Made by a program: the position numbers and the translations under genes | Shown: positions 15,433-24,747 of the stretch, piece after piece | Numbering within the stretch: the stretch's first letter is position 1 | Layout of the letters: each line of letters starts with the position of its first letter | DNA from: [Clostridium] scindens | GTDB lineage: Bacteria > Bacillota > Clostridia > Lachnospirales > Lachnospiraceae | Direction of reading: 5' to 3' | DNA length: 64,000 bases | Assembly (NCBI RefSeq): GCF_019597925.1 | Contig: NZ_CP080442.1 | Span: forward strand, 3,301,501-3,365,500 | Notes under the pieces: generated by a model | What the model was told of the DNA's origin: nothing | What the model saw: the letters and a program-made list of their open reading frames with translations, nothing else | The model's database searches: none

Positions 15433-17607
15433 CTACCTTGCGCGCTTTCTTGAAACTGCCATGATTCCAGCCCCTAATGCTGCCAATAATACCAGCAGGT
15501 ATGCAACTGCATGCGACTCGTCTCCGGTCTTGACAGTTCCGCTTATTCCGTTCGCATTGCCTGTCCCGTTCGTATTGCCTGTTCCTGATGCGCCTGCTGC
15601 CTTGAATGTGCATTTTACCTCTTCGCTGGTTCCTGATGCGCTCAGTCCATTTTCATCCGTAATCGTTACTTTAACAGAATAGTTTCCACCCTCTGTCACT
15701 TTCAGCAGGGAATTTTCCTGATCCTTGATGACCTTGCCATCTTTGTACCATTCGTATTTGCACGGAACTCCCTTTAAATCATGGCTTACAACCGCTGTCA
15801 AGGTGATCGTCTCGCCAGCCTTGGCCTCAGTCTTGTCCGCCTTAATCGTAACCTCAGGAGTGTTCAATGTCCACTTGGCTGCAAGCGTAAGAGCCTCTTC
15901 CACCTTATCATCCGCCATGTTCCACTCCGTATCCGTTCCATACTTAAGCCATCCGGAATGTGTATAGCCTGTCCTGGACAGCCCTGGCACTTCTGCCGGA
16001 TCGATTGCGCTGCCTGGCAGCACCCAGGTACTGTATACTATCGTATCAGACTTTCCGTCTGTAAAGTTTACCCGCAGCATATCCACCCACTCAAGGTTCT
16101 GGGGATTTGCCTTGTCCTGTATAAGGCCGATCGGGCTTGGATAGCTTGCAGCGGCTGATTTAAATGCGTTTAGATCCGGGGATACCCCTGCTGCATATCG
16201 AATTACATCTCTTCCGATTACATAGTTATTATCCGCGACAAGCACTGGCTGAGTCGGAGCAAATGCGCCTGTTACATCTATCACCGCGCCCTTATGCATG
16301 TTTTCACCAGCATCGTCTATATCCTGCAGATAGACTTCGCCGGAGATCGTCGGAGATCCGCTTAATCTTAACTCTGGAAATACGATATCATTTCCCCACC
16401 AGTCTCCTCTAAGCGCAATTGCTTCTCCATCGCCATCCCCAGCCGTGTTGCCAGAGAGTTCTCCGCCTTTGATCTCTATGCAGACGCCCAGCTTATCATA
16501 AGGCGCATCCGCAGCATCATCGCTTCTTGCATCCCAGGCCAAGATTGCTCCACCGTTGCCGCCCGCAGCATTTCCCTTAATAGCGCCGCTTGTCATTGCC
16601 AGCCTGGTAGTCAGGTCATAGGAAGAGTATGATCCATAACCGTCGTTGCCAATATAGATTCCGGCTCCGTTGCGGATTGATGTATTATTCTCAACGTCCG
16701 TGCCATTTAGATATACCTGTGCATTGATGATACAGATTCCGGCTCCATAATATGCGCTGTTGTTCTCAATGGTTCCACCATTCAGATTCACTGTCGCGCC
16801 GTCATGCGCGAAAATGCCACCGCCGCCTTCATTCGCATTCGTATTGCCTGTGATCGTTCCGCTCTCCATCGTAAACTTGGCCCCGTGCTCCACATCAAGC
16901 GCGCAAAAGCCGTTGTTCTTAAGCGTCGTGCCCTTGAACGTCAGCTGACCGCCATCATGAACCCAAAGTAACGGACTGGCCTCTGCTACCGCCGCATTGT
17001 CCTTGTTTCCATCCACGGTCACATTTTCAAATGTTATATTGTCGCTTCCGTCGATCTCAAAAAGATGCCTCAAGCCCATTGGCCTGCCGCTGTTGTCATA
17101 ACTGGCATCTCGCACGATCGTTACGTTCTTTACCGTCATCTTGCTATTACTAATCTCTATCGCGCAAGATTCGCCGCATATGACGATGGTGCCGCCTTCT
17201 CCGGCCAATTCATAAGCCTTGGCAAATGTCCTTACTGCCTTGGTCTTGTCCGTGCCGTCATTGGCATCGTCTCCAGAGTTTGTATCCAGAAACGCTGCTG
17301 TCTGTGCTTTTGCAGACTTTAAGACAGCCTTATTCCCGACTGCGTTTCCCGCATCTGCATCCGCCTTCTTTTCCTCATCTTTTGCAGCCTCATCGGATAC
17401 CCCTGAAGCATCTGCGGCAACCTCGCCTTCTGCTTTCGGCGCTTCCTGCTTAACTGCATCGCCTCCCTCATTTTCTTCTACATTGACCCCTTCTGAATTA
17501 TCATTGTCATTCCCTTCTGCAAGAACACCGCCTGGCACCATCGTAAATGCCATAGAAAGGGATAGAAGAAGCACCAAAAGGCATTTCTTCACTTTACTCC
17601 TTTGCAT
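15433..17607 (-). CDS. Wall-anchored surface protein with parallel beta-helix and InlB-type repeat, 724 aa
   Basis: A signal peptide (about residues 1-30, CLLVLLLSLSMAFTMVPGGV) is followed by an acidic Glu/Ala/Lys-rich linker (30-110). A right-handed parallel beta-helix region (about 115-470) has polymorphic short repeats such as GGTIENNSAYYGAGI and NGAGIYIGND. Next come a Listeria-Bacteroides (InlB-type) repeat around RTGYTHSGWLKYGTDTEWN, an Ig/PKD-like domain (EVTIKADKTEAKAGETITLT), a Gly/Asn/Thr linker, and a sorting-like tail: VKTGD, a hydrophobic span, then SRKRAR. It should be covalently attached to the wall, but its ligand is unknown. AGGAGG precedes the ATG. It is a paralogue of the gene at 18946-21159. 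Confidence 0.85.
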   Translation of the reverse strand: MQRSKVKKCLLVLLLSLSMAFTMVPGGVLAEGNDNDNSEGVNVEENEGGDAVKQEAPKAEGEVAADASGVSDEAAKDEEKKADADAGNAVGNKAVLKSAKAQTAAFLDTNSGDDANDGTDKTKAVRTFAKAYELAGEGGTIVICGESCAIEISNSKMTVKNVTIVRDASYDNSGRPMGLRHLFEIDGSDNITFENVTVDGNKDNAAVAEASPLLWVHDGGQLTFKGTTLKNNGFCALDVEHGAKFTMESGTITGNTNANEGGGGIFAHDGATVNLNGGTIENNSAYYGAGICIINAQVYLNGTDVENNTSIRNGAGIYIGNDGYGSYSSYDLTTRLAMTSGAIKGNAAGGNGGAILAWDARSDDAADAPYDKLGVCIEIKGGELSGNTAGDGDGEAIALRGDWWGNDIVFPELRLSGSPTISGEVYLQDIDDAGENMHKGAVIDVTGAFAPTQPVLVADNNYVIGRDVIRYAAGVSPDLNAFKSAAASYPSPIGLIQDKANPQNLEWVDMLRVNFTDGKSDTIVYSTWVLPGSAIDPAEVPGLSRTGYTHSGWLKYGTDTEWNMADDKVEEALTLAAKWTLNTPEVTIKADKTEAKAGETITLTAVVSHDLKGVPCKYEWYKDGKVIKDQENSLLKVTEGGNYSVKVTITDENGLSASGTSEEVKCTFKAAGASGTGNTNGTGNANGISGTVKTGDESHAVAYLLVLLAALGAGIMAVSRKRAR

Positions 17608-17774
17608 TATAAATCCTCCTTTATTCTGTATTCCTATTATACAATAACAAAGTGTTACAATTTTTTGTCCATTTTTACCATAGTATCCCTATAATTACGG
17701 TTTTTTTGATTAATTTTGTTGATTTTCATGAAACAGAAATTTGGTTCTGTAATTGTGCAAATTTTCCAAATGTT

Positions 17775-17803
17775 TGTCGAATAATATATAGACCTGTCGA
17801 ATA
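17775..17803 (+). repeat. Pair of TGTCGAATA direct repeats upstream of the zinc-ribbon gene
   Basis: Two identical 9-mers, TGTCGAATA, begin at 17775 and 17795, exactly 20 bases (two helical turns) apart. They lie just upstream of a possible -10 box TACAAT (17813-17818), about 80-110 bases before the start of the plus-strand gene at 17884. Spaced direct repeats like this are typical of response-regulator or activator sites. No good -35 box is seen, which would fit activation, but this is inference. Confidence 0.4.
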
Positions 17804-17883
17804 TACCCATGGTACAATAATAGATAGGCAGCGAGCGTGCTGCCTGCTATACCAAGGAATGAATCATCAGGGAGGGATCAATT

Positions 17884-18867
17884 ATGAAATGTCCACATTG
17901 CGGCGCAGACGTGACAGGCGATACCTGTGAATTCTGTGGCCAGAAAGTAATCGTAAAAGACCAGGGCAGCACGGCGAATCATACCGCCGCCGGAGGATAT
18001 GCCGGGTATGACCCTAATAATCCAGGCGCCTGGACGCCATCAGGCCCGCCGCCGGAGAAATGGTATGAGAAGACCTGGGTCATCATACTCTTCTTAATCT
18101 TCTTATGGCCGATAGGGCTATTCTTAATGTGGCGTTATAAGAAGAACTGGGGAAAGGTGGCAAAGATCGTCATCACCGTCGTAGTGGCGCTCTGCGTGCT
18201 GTACTCCTGTACGTCGCCGGATAAGCCGGATACGGATAAGACAGCCGTACCTAAGACTACTACAGTCAAGGATACGGCTAAGGCTGAGCCAAAGAAGGAC
18301 GAGCCGAAAGAAGAGATTGTAAAAGAACACTATGAACTTGACCTATCCGCAGGTAATTATACCGCTGGCAAGGATATTCCGATCGGAACCTATAATATTA
18401 CAGCGACTTCCGGAACCGGAAATGTATCTTCTTCCAACATGTTCTCCGGCGGGCTCAATGAAGTCATGAGCCCGGACGATGACGGAATCTCCCAGCAGTC
18501 CTTTAATGGGCTTAAAATGAAGAAGGACGTAGTCCTTACGGTCGGCGGGGATGTCGTCATACATCTGGTCGCCGAGGATGCGCAGACAGGCACGGTCGAA
18601 GCAAGAGGCGAGGCTTCCGGAAGCCCGATAGACCTTCCGGCCGGGAACTACACGGCAGGCACGGAATTTCCTGCCGGCATCTACACCGTGATCGCCACAG
18701 GAGGCACCGGAAATGTATCTTCTTCTAATATGTTCGATGGCGGGCTCAACGAAGTCATGGGACAGGAAGGCTTTGGAGTTACCCAGTATAACAATGCCGT
18801 CTTCACCGAAGGCGTAACATTAACCGTATCAGGCACTTCCATCCAGCTGGTTCCTGTAGGAGAATAA
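17884..18867 (+). CDS. Zinc-ribbon membrane protein with duplicated extracellular domain, 327 aa
   Basis: The N-terminus is a compact zinc ribbon with two CxxC pairs (CPHCGADVTGDTCEFCGQ, residues 3-20). A Pro/Gly-rich linker and one or two membrane spans (about 65-105, including IILFLIFLWPIGLFLMW) follow, ending CVLYSCTSPD. After a charged Lys/Pro/Glu linker come two copies of a ~75-residue domain: each starts L(S/P)AGNYTAG and holds the shared block TGNVSSSNMF.GGLNEVM (about residues 150-240 and 245-325). The topology suggests a cytoplasmic zinc ribbon and an exported paired beta domain, perhaps an envelope sensor (inference). The flanking genes are surface proteins in opposite orientation. 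Confidence 0.82.
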   Translation: MKCPHCGADVTGDTCEFCGQKVIVKDQGSTANHTAAGGYAGYDPNNPGAWTPSGPPPEKWYEKTWVIILFLIFLWPIGLFLMWRYKKNWGKVAKIVITVVVALCVLYSCTSPDKPDTDKTAVPKTTTVKDTAKAEPKKDEPKEEIVKEHYELDLSAGNYTAGKDIPIGTYNITATSGTGNVSSSNMFSGGLNEVMSPDDDGISQQSFNGLKMKKDVVLTVGGDVVIHLVAEDAQTGTVEARGEASGSPIDLPAGNYTAGTEFPAGIYTVIATGGTGNVSSSNMFDGGLNEVMGQEGFGVTQYNNAVFTEGVTLTVSGTSIQLVPVGE

Positions 18868-18883
18868 TAAGCATATGAAAATC

Positions 18884-18920
18884 AGCCCTCGCCTTTCACG
18901 TAATGTGAAAGGCGAGGGCT
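18884..18920. terminator. Bidirectional terminator
   Basis: A perfect 16-bp stem (AGCCCTCGCCTTTCAC with its complement, 5-nt loop) lies between the convergent zinc-ribbon gene and the second surface-protein gene. The tails are GTTGTT on the plus strand and GATTTTC on the minus strand, both short. Confidence 0.8.
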
Positions 18921-18945
18921 GTTGTTATGCTGCCTCTATCTACTA

Positions 18946-21159
18946 TTAAAACTGTCTTGCGCGTCTTCTTAAGACAACCACGGTTCCAGCGCCTAATGCT
19001 GCTAACAGTACCACAAGGTACAGAATGCCTTGTGCTTCATCGCCGGTCTTAACCGAGCCATTCGTTCCGTTATTGCCTTTTCCATTGCTTCCATTTCCTG
19101 CATTGCCGGATGCTGATGCCTGGTCTGAGAATGTGCATTTTACTTCCTTGCTCATTCCTTCTGCTGTCAGGCCTTCCGCATCGGTAATCATAACCTTAAC
19201 GGAATAATTTCCATTTTCTGTAACTTTTAATGTAGAGCCTGTCTCTCCCTTGATCTCTTTGCCGTCTTTATACCATACATAGGTACAAGGCAGTCCTTTG
19301 ATGTCATGGCTGGCAATAGCCGTCAGCGTGATCGTCTCGCCTGGCTTTGCTTCTGTCTTATCAGCCTTGATGGTGACCTCAGGAGCATTCAGCTTCCAAA
19401 CTGAAGTCAAAGTCATCTCATTGGTTACCACATCATTCGCCATATCCCATTTGTTTCCATCCGGGTCTGTCCAGCCGTCCAGCGTGTAGCCCTTGCTTGT
19501 CATCTCCGGGATGCTGGCCGGGTTGATAACGCTTCCTGGAGTTGCCATAATCTTCTCCTGAGAAGAATCTTTTCCTACAAGCCATATTGGAACCTCGTCT
19601 CCCCACTCAAGCACCTGAGAATTGGCCTCATCTCGTCTTATGCCCAGAGTATCCCATCCTGACACAAAAACGCTCAGATCAGGAGTAACACCGTCTACAT
19701 ATTTGATGATATCTCTTCCGACTATGCCATTGTCATCTGTCACTATGACCGGATCAGATGGCATGAACTCTCCTGTCACGTCTATCATCGCGCCCTTGTT
19801 AACATCCTTATGCTCCTGCAGATATACATCGCCAGAGATCGTCGGAGCGCCGCTCAGTCTTAAATTGGAATAACTTACATCGCCATTGTAATATCCTCTA
19901 AGCGCGATAGCGCTTCCATCCGATTCGGATGTATTATCTGAAATGGTTCCGCCGCTTATATCTATGATCACGCCACAGTCGTCTCCAGGAGCGCTAGCAG
20001 CGTCACTGCCTCTGCAATCCAAAGCCGAAATTGCTCCGCCAACCCGGCCGGCTGTATTATTCGTTATAGAGCCACCGGTCATTACGAGTTTGGCGCTATG
20101 CACATCTGTTGCAGATGACCCGCTATAATTGTCATTAACCATGTAGATCGCGCCGCCCTCTTTGGTTGTTGCCGTATTATTCTTAATCTCCGTTCCATTC
20201 AGGTATACTGTGCCGGTGCTGATATAGATTCCGCCACCCCCTATGGCACTATTTCCTTCTATGGTTCCTCCGTTCAGGTAAGCTACGCCGCCATCATTTA
20301 CACGCATTCCTCCGCCGTATTCCCAGTCGCCGCTAGGATCATACTCGTTATTTCTGATGCTGCTGCTGCCTTCCATCGTAAATTTGCCGCCAGTACCACA
20401 GTCAACTCCCCAGCAGCCGTTATTCTCTATGATCGTATCGATGATCGTCAATTCGCTGAAAAAGCCAACGTAAACCAACGGACTATTTGTTGGCGCTACT
20501 TTAGCGTTCGCCTTGTTACCGTCTATGGTTACATTGGTAAACGTTACATTTCCCTCAATTTCGATAACTTCTGATCCCCAATCCATTTTGCTGGTATCAT
20601 AATCATCATCCAGCTTGATCGTCACATCACTCAGATCGTGATTTACCCGGATCCAATAGGTAGTGTCGCAGATAATGATTGTTCCGCCTTTGCCTGCCAG
20701 TTCATATGCCTTGTCAAATGTTTTTACCGGCTTATCCTTTGACAATCCATCGTTGCTGTCGCTTGCTCCAGCGCTTATGGCATCATTCAGATAAATGGTG
20801 TTTCCTTCTGCTTTCGCTTCTATACTCTTGTCAGAATCCTGGTTCCCGGCATCCCCTACTGCCCTAAGCACGGCCTTATTCTGTACTTTCCCCTCATTGG
20901 AAGAATCCTTATTCTCCTCTTTAGAAGAATCCTTATTCTCCTCCTTAACGGCCTCCGATACCTTCTTATCCGTATCTTCTGCCTCTTTCTTGTCTTCTGC
21001 CTTATTTTGCCCCTCCCCTTGGGCATCTTCTACCTTAGGCTCTCCTGAGCCTTTTCCATCAATCTCTTCTGCGCGCACTCCGCTTGGCAGCATGGCTAAC
21101 GACACAGTAAGAGAAAGAACAAGCGCCAGAAGGCATTTCTTGACCTTATTCCTCTGCAT
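18946..21159 (-). CDS. Wall-anchored surface protein with parallel beta-helix and InlB-type repeat, 737 aa (paralogue)
   Basis: Domain order matches the protein at 15433-17607. There is a signal peptide (MQRNKVKKCLLALVLSLTVS), then a highly charged linker with repeats of KEENKDSS (about 50-110). A beta-helix region follows (about 150-490; e.g. GGTIEGNSAIGGGGIYIS, GGAISALDCRGSDA). An InlB-type repeat (SKGYTLDGWTDPDGNKWDMA), an Ig-like domain (EVTIKADKTEAKPGETITLT), an Asn/Gly linker and a VKTGDEAQG sorting-like motif come next, before a hydrophobic span and RRRARQF. The start at 21159 has an AGGAGG site; a 27-codon upstream extension does not. It is probably displayed on the cell wall; the ligand is unknown. 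Confidence 0.85.
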   Translation of the reverse strand: MQRNKVKKCLLALVLSLTVSLAMLPSGVRAEEIDGKGSGEPKVEDAQGEGQNKAEDKKEAEDTDKKVSEAVKEENKDSSKEENKDSSNEGKVQNKAVLRAVGDAGNQDSDKSIEAKAEGNTIYLNDAISAGASDSNDGLSKDKPVKTFDKAYELAGKGGTIIICDTTYWIRVNHDLSDVTIKLDDDYDTSKMDWGSEVIEIEGNVTFTNVTIDGNKANAKVAPTNSPLVYVGFFSELTIIDTIIENNGCWGVDCGTGGKFTMEGSSSIRNNEYDPSGDWEYGGGMRVNDGGVAYLNGGTIEGNSAIGGGGIYISTGTVYLNGTEIKNNTATTKEGGAIYMVNDNYSGSSATDVHSAKLVMTGGSITNNTAGRVGGAISALDCRGSDAASAPGDDCGVIIDISGGTISDNTSESDGSAIALRGYYNGDVSYSNLRLSGAPTISGDVYLQEHKDVNKGAMIDVTGEFMPSDPVIVTDDNGIVGRDIIKYVDGVTPDLSVFVSGWDTLGIRRDEANSQVLEWGDEVPIWLVGKDSSQEKIMATPGSVINPASIPEMTSKGYTLDGWTDPDGNKWDMANDVVTNEMTLTSVWKLNAPEVTIKADKTEAKPGETITLTAIASHDIKGLPCTYVWYKDGKEIKGETGSTLKVTENGNYSVKVMITDAEGLTAEGMSKEVKCTFSDQASASGNAGNGSNGKGNNGTNGSVKTGDEAQGILYLVVLLAALGAGTVVVLRRRARQF

Positions 21160-21307
21160 TTCTTTTCCTCCTGTTTCAGAAATTCCTCCAATTTTCAGAC
21201 GAATTCCCTTAAATTTTATACTTCTATCAAATTTTACCAAATCGCTGAAACATTCTATATGTTTTTACCGAAACCGTACTGTTTTTACAGATTTTCAACA
21301 AGCGTAA

Positions 21308-21335
21308 AGAAAAAGCGGGCTTAAAAAAGCCCGCT
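21308..21335 (-). terminator. Terminator of the Rpn-family fragment
   Basis: On the minus strand AGCGGGCT, a T/A-rich 6-nt loop and AGCCCGCT are followed by TTTTTC. It lies about 20 bases after the stop codon at 21354. Confidence 0.82.
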
Positions 21336-21353
21336 GTAATCTGGATATCTTCA

Positions 21354-22265
21354 CTATTTTATTGTCTTTAATACCAGCCTTAGTAGTTCCTCTGTGTCTA
21401 TATCAGGATTCTCGCTTATGATATGATAGATTCCTTCTATCTCACCTGGCTTTTCTTCCAGATCCTCCGCGGTCTCCTCAAGACTCTTCCCCTTCTGGCA
21501 TTTCTTCTGGATCAAGGAAATCAGTTTTAAAGCCTCGCCCTCGCTTCGGCCCTCGTTCCTTCCATCCATCTGGCCTTCTTCTCTCACTTGGCGCATATGC
21601 TTCTCTTCATCGTATTCATACAGGCTCGATCTGCCTGCCTCTTTTTTTAACGCAGCATCTGTCTCTAATACCATCCTTAATAATTCTTCCCTATCCCTGC
21701 TGGGATTTTCTCTCACGATATCATAGACCGCCTCTATCTCGCGTATCTCTTTTTCCAGATCCTCCGCGATTTCTTCAAGGCTCTTCCCCTTTTGGCACTT
21801 CTTCTGGATCTGGGTGATCAGTGCCAGAGCCTCGCCCTCGCTTCGGCCCTCGTTCCTTCCATCCATCTGGCCTTCTTCTCTCACCTGGCGCATATGCTTC
21901 TCTTCATCGTATTCGTATATGCTCACTTTGCTCGCCTCCGCTCTGTTTTTGCTTAGAAATTCCGACAGGATCCCTTCCGCGATGCATTCCGTCACCGCCC
22001 GCTCTACGGCCGCCGAGATCTCCATAACCCTCGCATAGCCGCGTACCCTCTGGGTGTACCTGGCATAGTCGGATAAGGTCCGGCAGGACTCCATCAGCTG
22101 CCGGTTCTTCCCTTCGTTGATGTTCAGCATGACCGCTTCCAGTTCCAGCGCCGGGGACTCCTCCGGTACCGTATAGGCATCCGACAGCCGCAGGATCCTC
22201 CTTTGCGTTCTGCCAAAGAGGCCCCGCCGGCACCTATCCTTAACGAAACCTCTTTGCTCTTTCAT
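21354..22265 (-). pseudogene. Rpn/PD-(D/E)XK nuclease-family transposase remnant, N-terminally truncated, with internal duplication
   Basis: The 303-residue ORF matches only the C-terminal part of the Rpn-like recombination-promoting nuclease/putative transposase family common in Lachnospiraceae. Seen are LELEAVMLNINEGKNRQLME, YARYTQRVRGYARVMEISAA and the family tail EEKHMRQVREEG followed by GRNEGRSEGEA. The nuclease core that normally precedes this is absent, and the first ~30 residues look like unrelated sequence, so the gene is probably a remnant. The tail occurs twice as a 99-residue tandem repeat (see the repeat entry). It has its own terminator. It might still encode a protein, but without nuclease activity. 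Confidence 0.65.
21360..21955 (-). repeat. In-frame tandem duplication, 297-bp period
   Basis: Two copies of a coiled-coil tail unit lie head to tail with a 297-base (99-codon) offset; for example, the same long segment begins at 21531 and again at 21828. The protein copies share YEYDEEKHMRQVREEGQ, DGRNEGRSEGEA and IQKKCQKGKSLEE. The central ~90 bases are nearly identical at DNA level while the flanks have diverged, as if one segment is being homogenised. The outer limits are approximate. Confidence 0.8.
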
Positions 22266-22434
22266 TTCCTGGGTACAAGCATTGAGATTTCTTCTTGACG
22301 CCTGACGGCTGATATGGAATCAGATGCGGCTGATGCCGCTTAGAATATCAGAAATATAATGCTCTGAAGTTATTTTAGCACAGACCTGAGGCCTGTGCCA
22401 TAATAATTCCTTTGTTAATCTGTAATATTTTAAG

Positions 22435-22463
22435 TTTACTTTTGTTCCCCAAACTCTTATCAT
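22435..22463 (+). promoter_or_regulatory. Promoter of the flavodoxin-family reductase
   Basis: TTTACT (22435-22440) and TATCAT (22458-22463) are separated by 17 bases and lie about 40 bases upstream of the ATG at 22504. Both boxes deviate slightly from consensus. Confidence 0.5.
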
Positions 22464-22503
22464 AGAAGTAACAGAAATAAAATTCATATTAAGGAGGCCC
22501 ACT

Positions 22504-23043
22504 ATGAAAATACTGGTAATAAACGGAAGCCCGCACCCGCACGGAACTACTTCTCTTTTAAGGGATGCCTTTGAAGAAGGCGCTAAAAGCAAGGGACACA
22601 GCATAACCACATTTCATGCTGGACAAGAGACGCTTCACTCCTGTCTTGGCTGCGACCATTGCCGCACGGCTGACGAAGGATGCGTATATAAGGATGGAAT
22701 GGAGACGCTGAATCCGCTCCTGCTGGAAGCCGACTGCGTAGTCTTTGTAACGCCCCTGTATTATTTCGGGATGAGCAGCCAGTTAAAAATGGTGATCGAC
22801 CGCTTCTACGCCAATAATGCGAAACTGCGCGAGCAGAATAAAAAGGCCGTTCTTCTGGCCGCCTGCGGAGACGCGGACGAGTGGACGCTGGATGCCCTGG
22901 ATCATCATTATCATGCATTGTGCCATTATCTGCGCTGGGAGAACGCAGGCGAAATCAATGCCATCGGAATGTACACGCCGGATGACTTAAAAGGCAGCGA
23001 TTACATAGAAAAGGCCAGAGCACTTGGAAGTTCCCTGGCTTAA
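22504..23043 (+). CDS. Flavodoxin-family NAD(P)H-dependent oxidoreductase, 179 aa
   Basis: The protein has a flavodoxin-like fold: beta strand ILVINGSPHPHGTTSLL with the FMN phosphate loop (residues 3-19), then a cysteine cluster CLGCDHCRTADEGC (about 48-61) resembling that of iron-sulfur flavoproteins. VFVTPLYYFGMSSQLKMVID, the second FMN-binding loop, follows. These enzymes use FMN to move electrons between NAD(P)H or ferredoxin and small acceptors such as quinones or nitro compounds; the natural substrate is not evident. AGGAGG precedes the ATG. It is convergent with the AEC transporter remnant, 7 bases away. Confidence 0.88.
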   Translation: MKILVINGSPHPHGTTSLLRDAFEEGAKSKGHSITTFHAGQETLHSCLGCDHCRTADEGCVYKDGMETLNPLLLEADCVVFVTPLYYFGMSSQLKMVIDRFYANNAKLREQNKKAVLLAACGDADEWTLDALDHHYHALCHYLRWENAGEINAIGMYTPDDLKGSDYIEKARALGSSLA

Positions 23044-23050
23044 CTTCCTA

Positions 23051-24003
23051 TTAGATCAGGCTAAGACTCTTCATCACATACAGCCATCCAGTTAAGGTAA
23101 ATGCGCTGAACAGGGTCGTCAGCATGACCACGCTGGAAGACAGCACGCCCTCATGCCCCATATTCCTGGCCATGACAAAGCAGCTGACCGTGGTGGCTGA
23201 GCCCAGCATTACCAGAATCGCCACCAGTTCCTCCTGCCGGAATCCCATCTGGGCGGCAAGCGGCAGAAAGATGGCGGCAAACCCTACCAGCTTGATCAAT
23301 GTGGCGGCCACTGCCGGCTTCACCTTGGCAAACGCTTTGCGGATGTCGAACGTGGCCCCCATCGCCATGAGTCCCATAGGCGTAGCTACTCCTGCCACAC
23401 TATTTACCGTCTTCTCCATAATGTTGGGCATTGGTATGCGAAGCGCTGACCAGGCTAATCCAGCCACGATACCGATAATAATCGGGTTCTTGATAATCCC
23501 TATCAGCGTCCTCTTTACAACATGCCGATCCAGCCCATTCTGGCCCGGCCGAAATAAGGACAGCACCAGTACAGCCATCATATTGTAAAGCGGCACGCTT
23601 CCAATGATCATTAGCGGAGCCATGCCTGCCGTCCCGTAAATATTCTGGATAAACGCAATTCCCAGAAGCGCCGCGCTGCTTCGGTAGGAAGACTGGATAA
23701 ATTCTCCTTGTATGGACTTATCCTTCCAAAGAAATGAGACTGCCGTAGAAATGGCGATGCTTATCACCGTTGCTCCAAAACAGAACAGCACGAACTTCAT
23801 ATTCCATACTTCTTCAAAGTCCACCGTTGCCAGGTCACTGAATACCAGCACCGGCAGTGGTATCAGGAACACGAATTTATTCATCTCGTCCGCAAGCGTA
23901 TCGCTGATAAATCCGATTTTCTTAAAAAAAGCCCCAATATCATCATCAGGAACACCGGGACTGTTGCATTCAGACTAAAAACTAGATTTTCCATTTGCTG
24001 CAT
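23051..24003 (-). pseudogene. AEC (auxin efflux carrier) family transporter, frameshifted near the N-terminus
   Basis: The reading frame 23884-23051 encodes about 277 residues of an AEC-family permease: many hydrophobic spans, MNKFVFLIPLPVLVFSDLA at its start and NPIIIGIVAGLAWSALRIPM in the middle. Upstream, a second frame starting at 24003 with a good ribosome site gives MQQMENLVFSLNATVPVFLM and then MILGLF, the missing first span. The two frames join at a run of seven T residues (minus strand, about 23934-23940); one more T would restore a 317-residue protein. Such carriers export organic acids or malate. This could be a real lesion, a slippery phase-variable tract or a sequencing error. 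Confidence 0.85.
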
Positions 24004-24195
24004 GATTCCCTTCCAGACAGGCATATTCCTGCCTGCATTTTATCCCTTCTATTTTGCAACATGCAGTCAGCATCTGTCAATGATTCTGATTATTTCTTTT
24101 TTAATTCCATCCTATCCTTTTGCCTCCTTGATTCGTTATATATAATAGAATAAGATAAACGTTTTGAAGTTCTAGTATCAGGAAAGGAGGACTAT

Positions 24196-24747
24196 GTGGA
24201 TGCCGATTTTCTTTTAATCAGAAAAATGAAGCAAGGGGAAGATGACGCCTGCGATTTATTTGTTCAAAAATATTATCCGGATATTCTAACTTATTGTAGT
24301 CATCACTGTCCTGATAAAGGATATGCCGAAGACTTGGCGCAAGAGACTTTTTTGAGATTTTTCGCGAATCTGTCATCCTATCATTATAAAGGGAAGACAA
24401 AAAATTACTTATACACGATCGCCTCTAACCTGTGTAAAGACTATCTGAAAAAGCGAAAAGATATGCCGGTTGATGAAGCCAGGCCAAACGATGAGGCCGG
24501 CCCGGACGAGCCCCAGATGGCGGAGGTCATAAATAGGCTTACTCTAGAATGGGCGCTGAGGCAATTGCCGGATGAATTGCTTGAGGTGATTATCTTTTAT
24601 TATTTCCAGGAACTTAAACTTAGGGAAATTGCCGGGATATTGCATATCAGTCTCCCATTAGTGAAGTATCGGCTCAGACAGGCAAAGATACAGTTAGAAA
24701 AACTTCTGGGAAAGGAGGACGAACATGAATCTGGAAGAAAGACTTAA
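24196..24747 (+). CDS. RNA polymerase sigma factor, sigma-70/ECF family, 183 aa
   Basis: The protein has sigma region 2 (about residues 22-90, GYAEDLAQETFLRFFANLSS and YLYTIASNLCKDYLKKRKDM) and region 4 (about 125-175, ELLEVIIFYYFQELKLREIA, GILHISLPLVKYRLRQAK). It lacks region 3, the ECF arrangement. The start is the GTG at 24196 because AAAGGAGG lies 5 bases upstream; the nearby ATG at 24194 is out of frame. The end overlaps the next gene by 23 bases. It heads a sigma-membrane protein-ABC transporter operon, so it probably controls this transporter (inference). Confidence 0.92.
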   Translation: MDADFLLIRKMKQGEDDACDLFVQKYYPDILTYCSHHCPDKGYAEDLAQETFLRFFANLSSYHYKGKTKNYLYTIASNLCKDYLKKRKDMPVDEARPNDEAGPDEPQMAEVINRLTLEWALRQLPDELLEVIIFYYFQELKLREIAGILHISLPLVKYRLRQAKIQLEKLLGKEDEHESGRKT

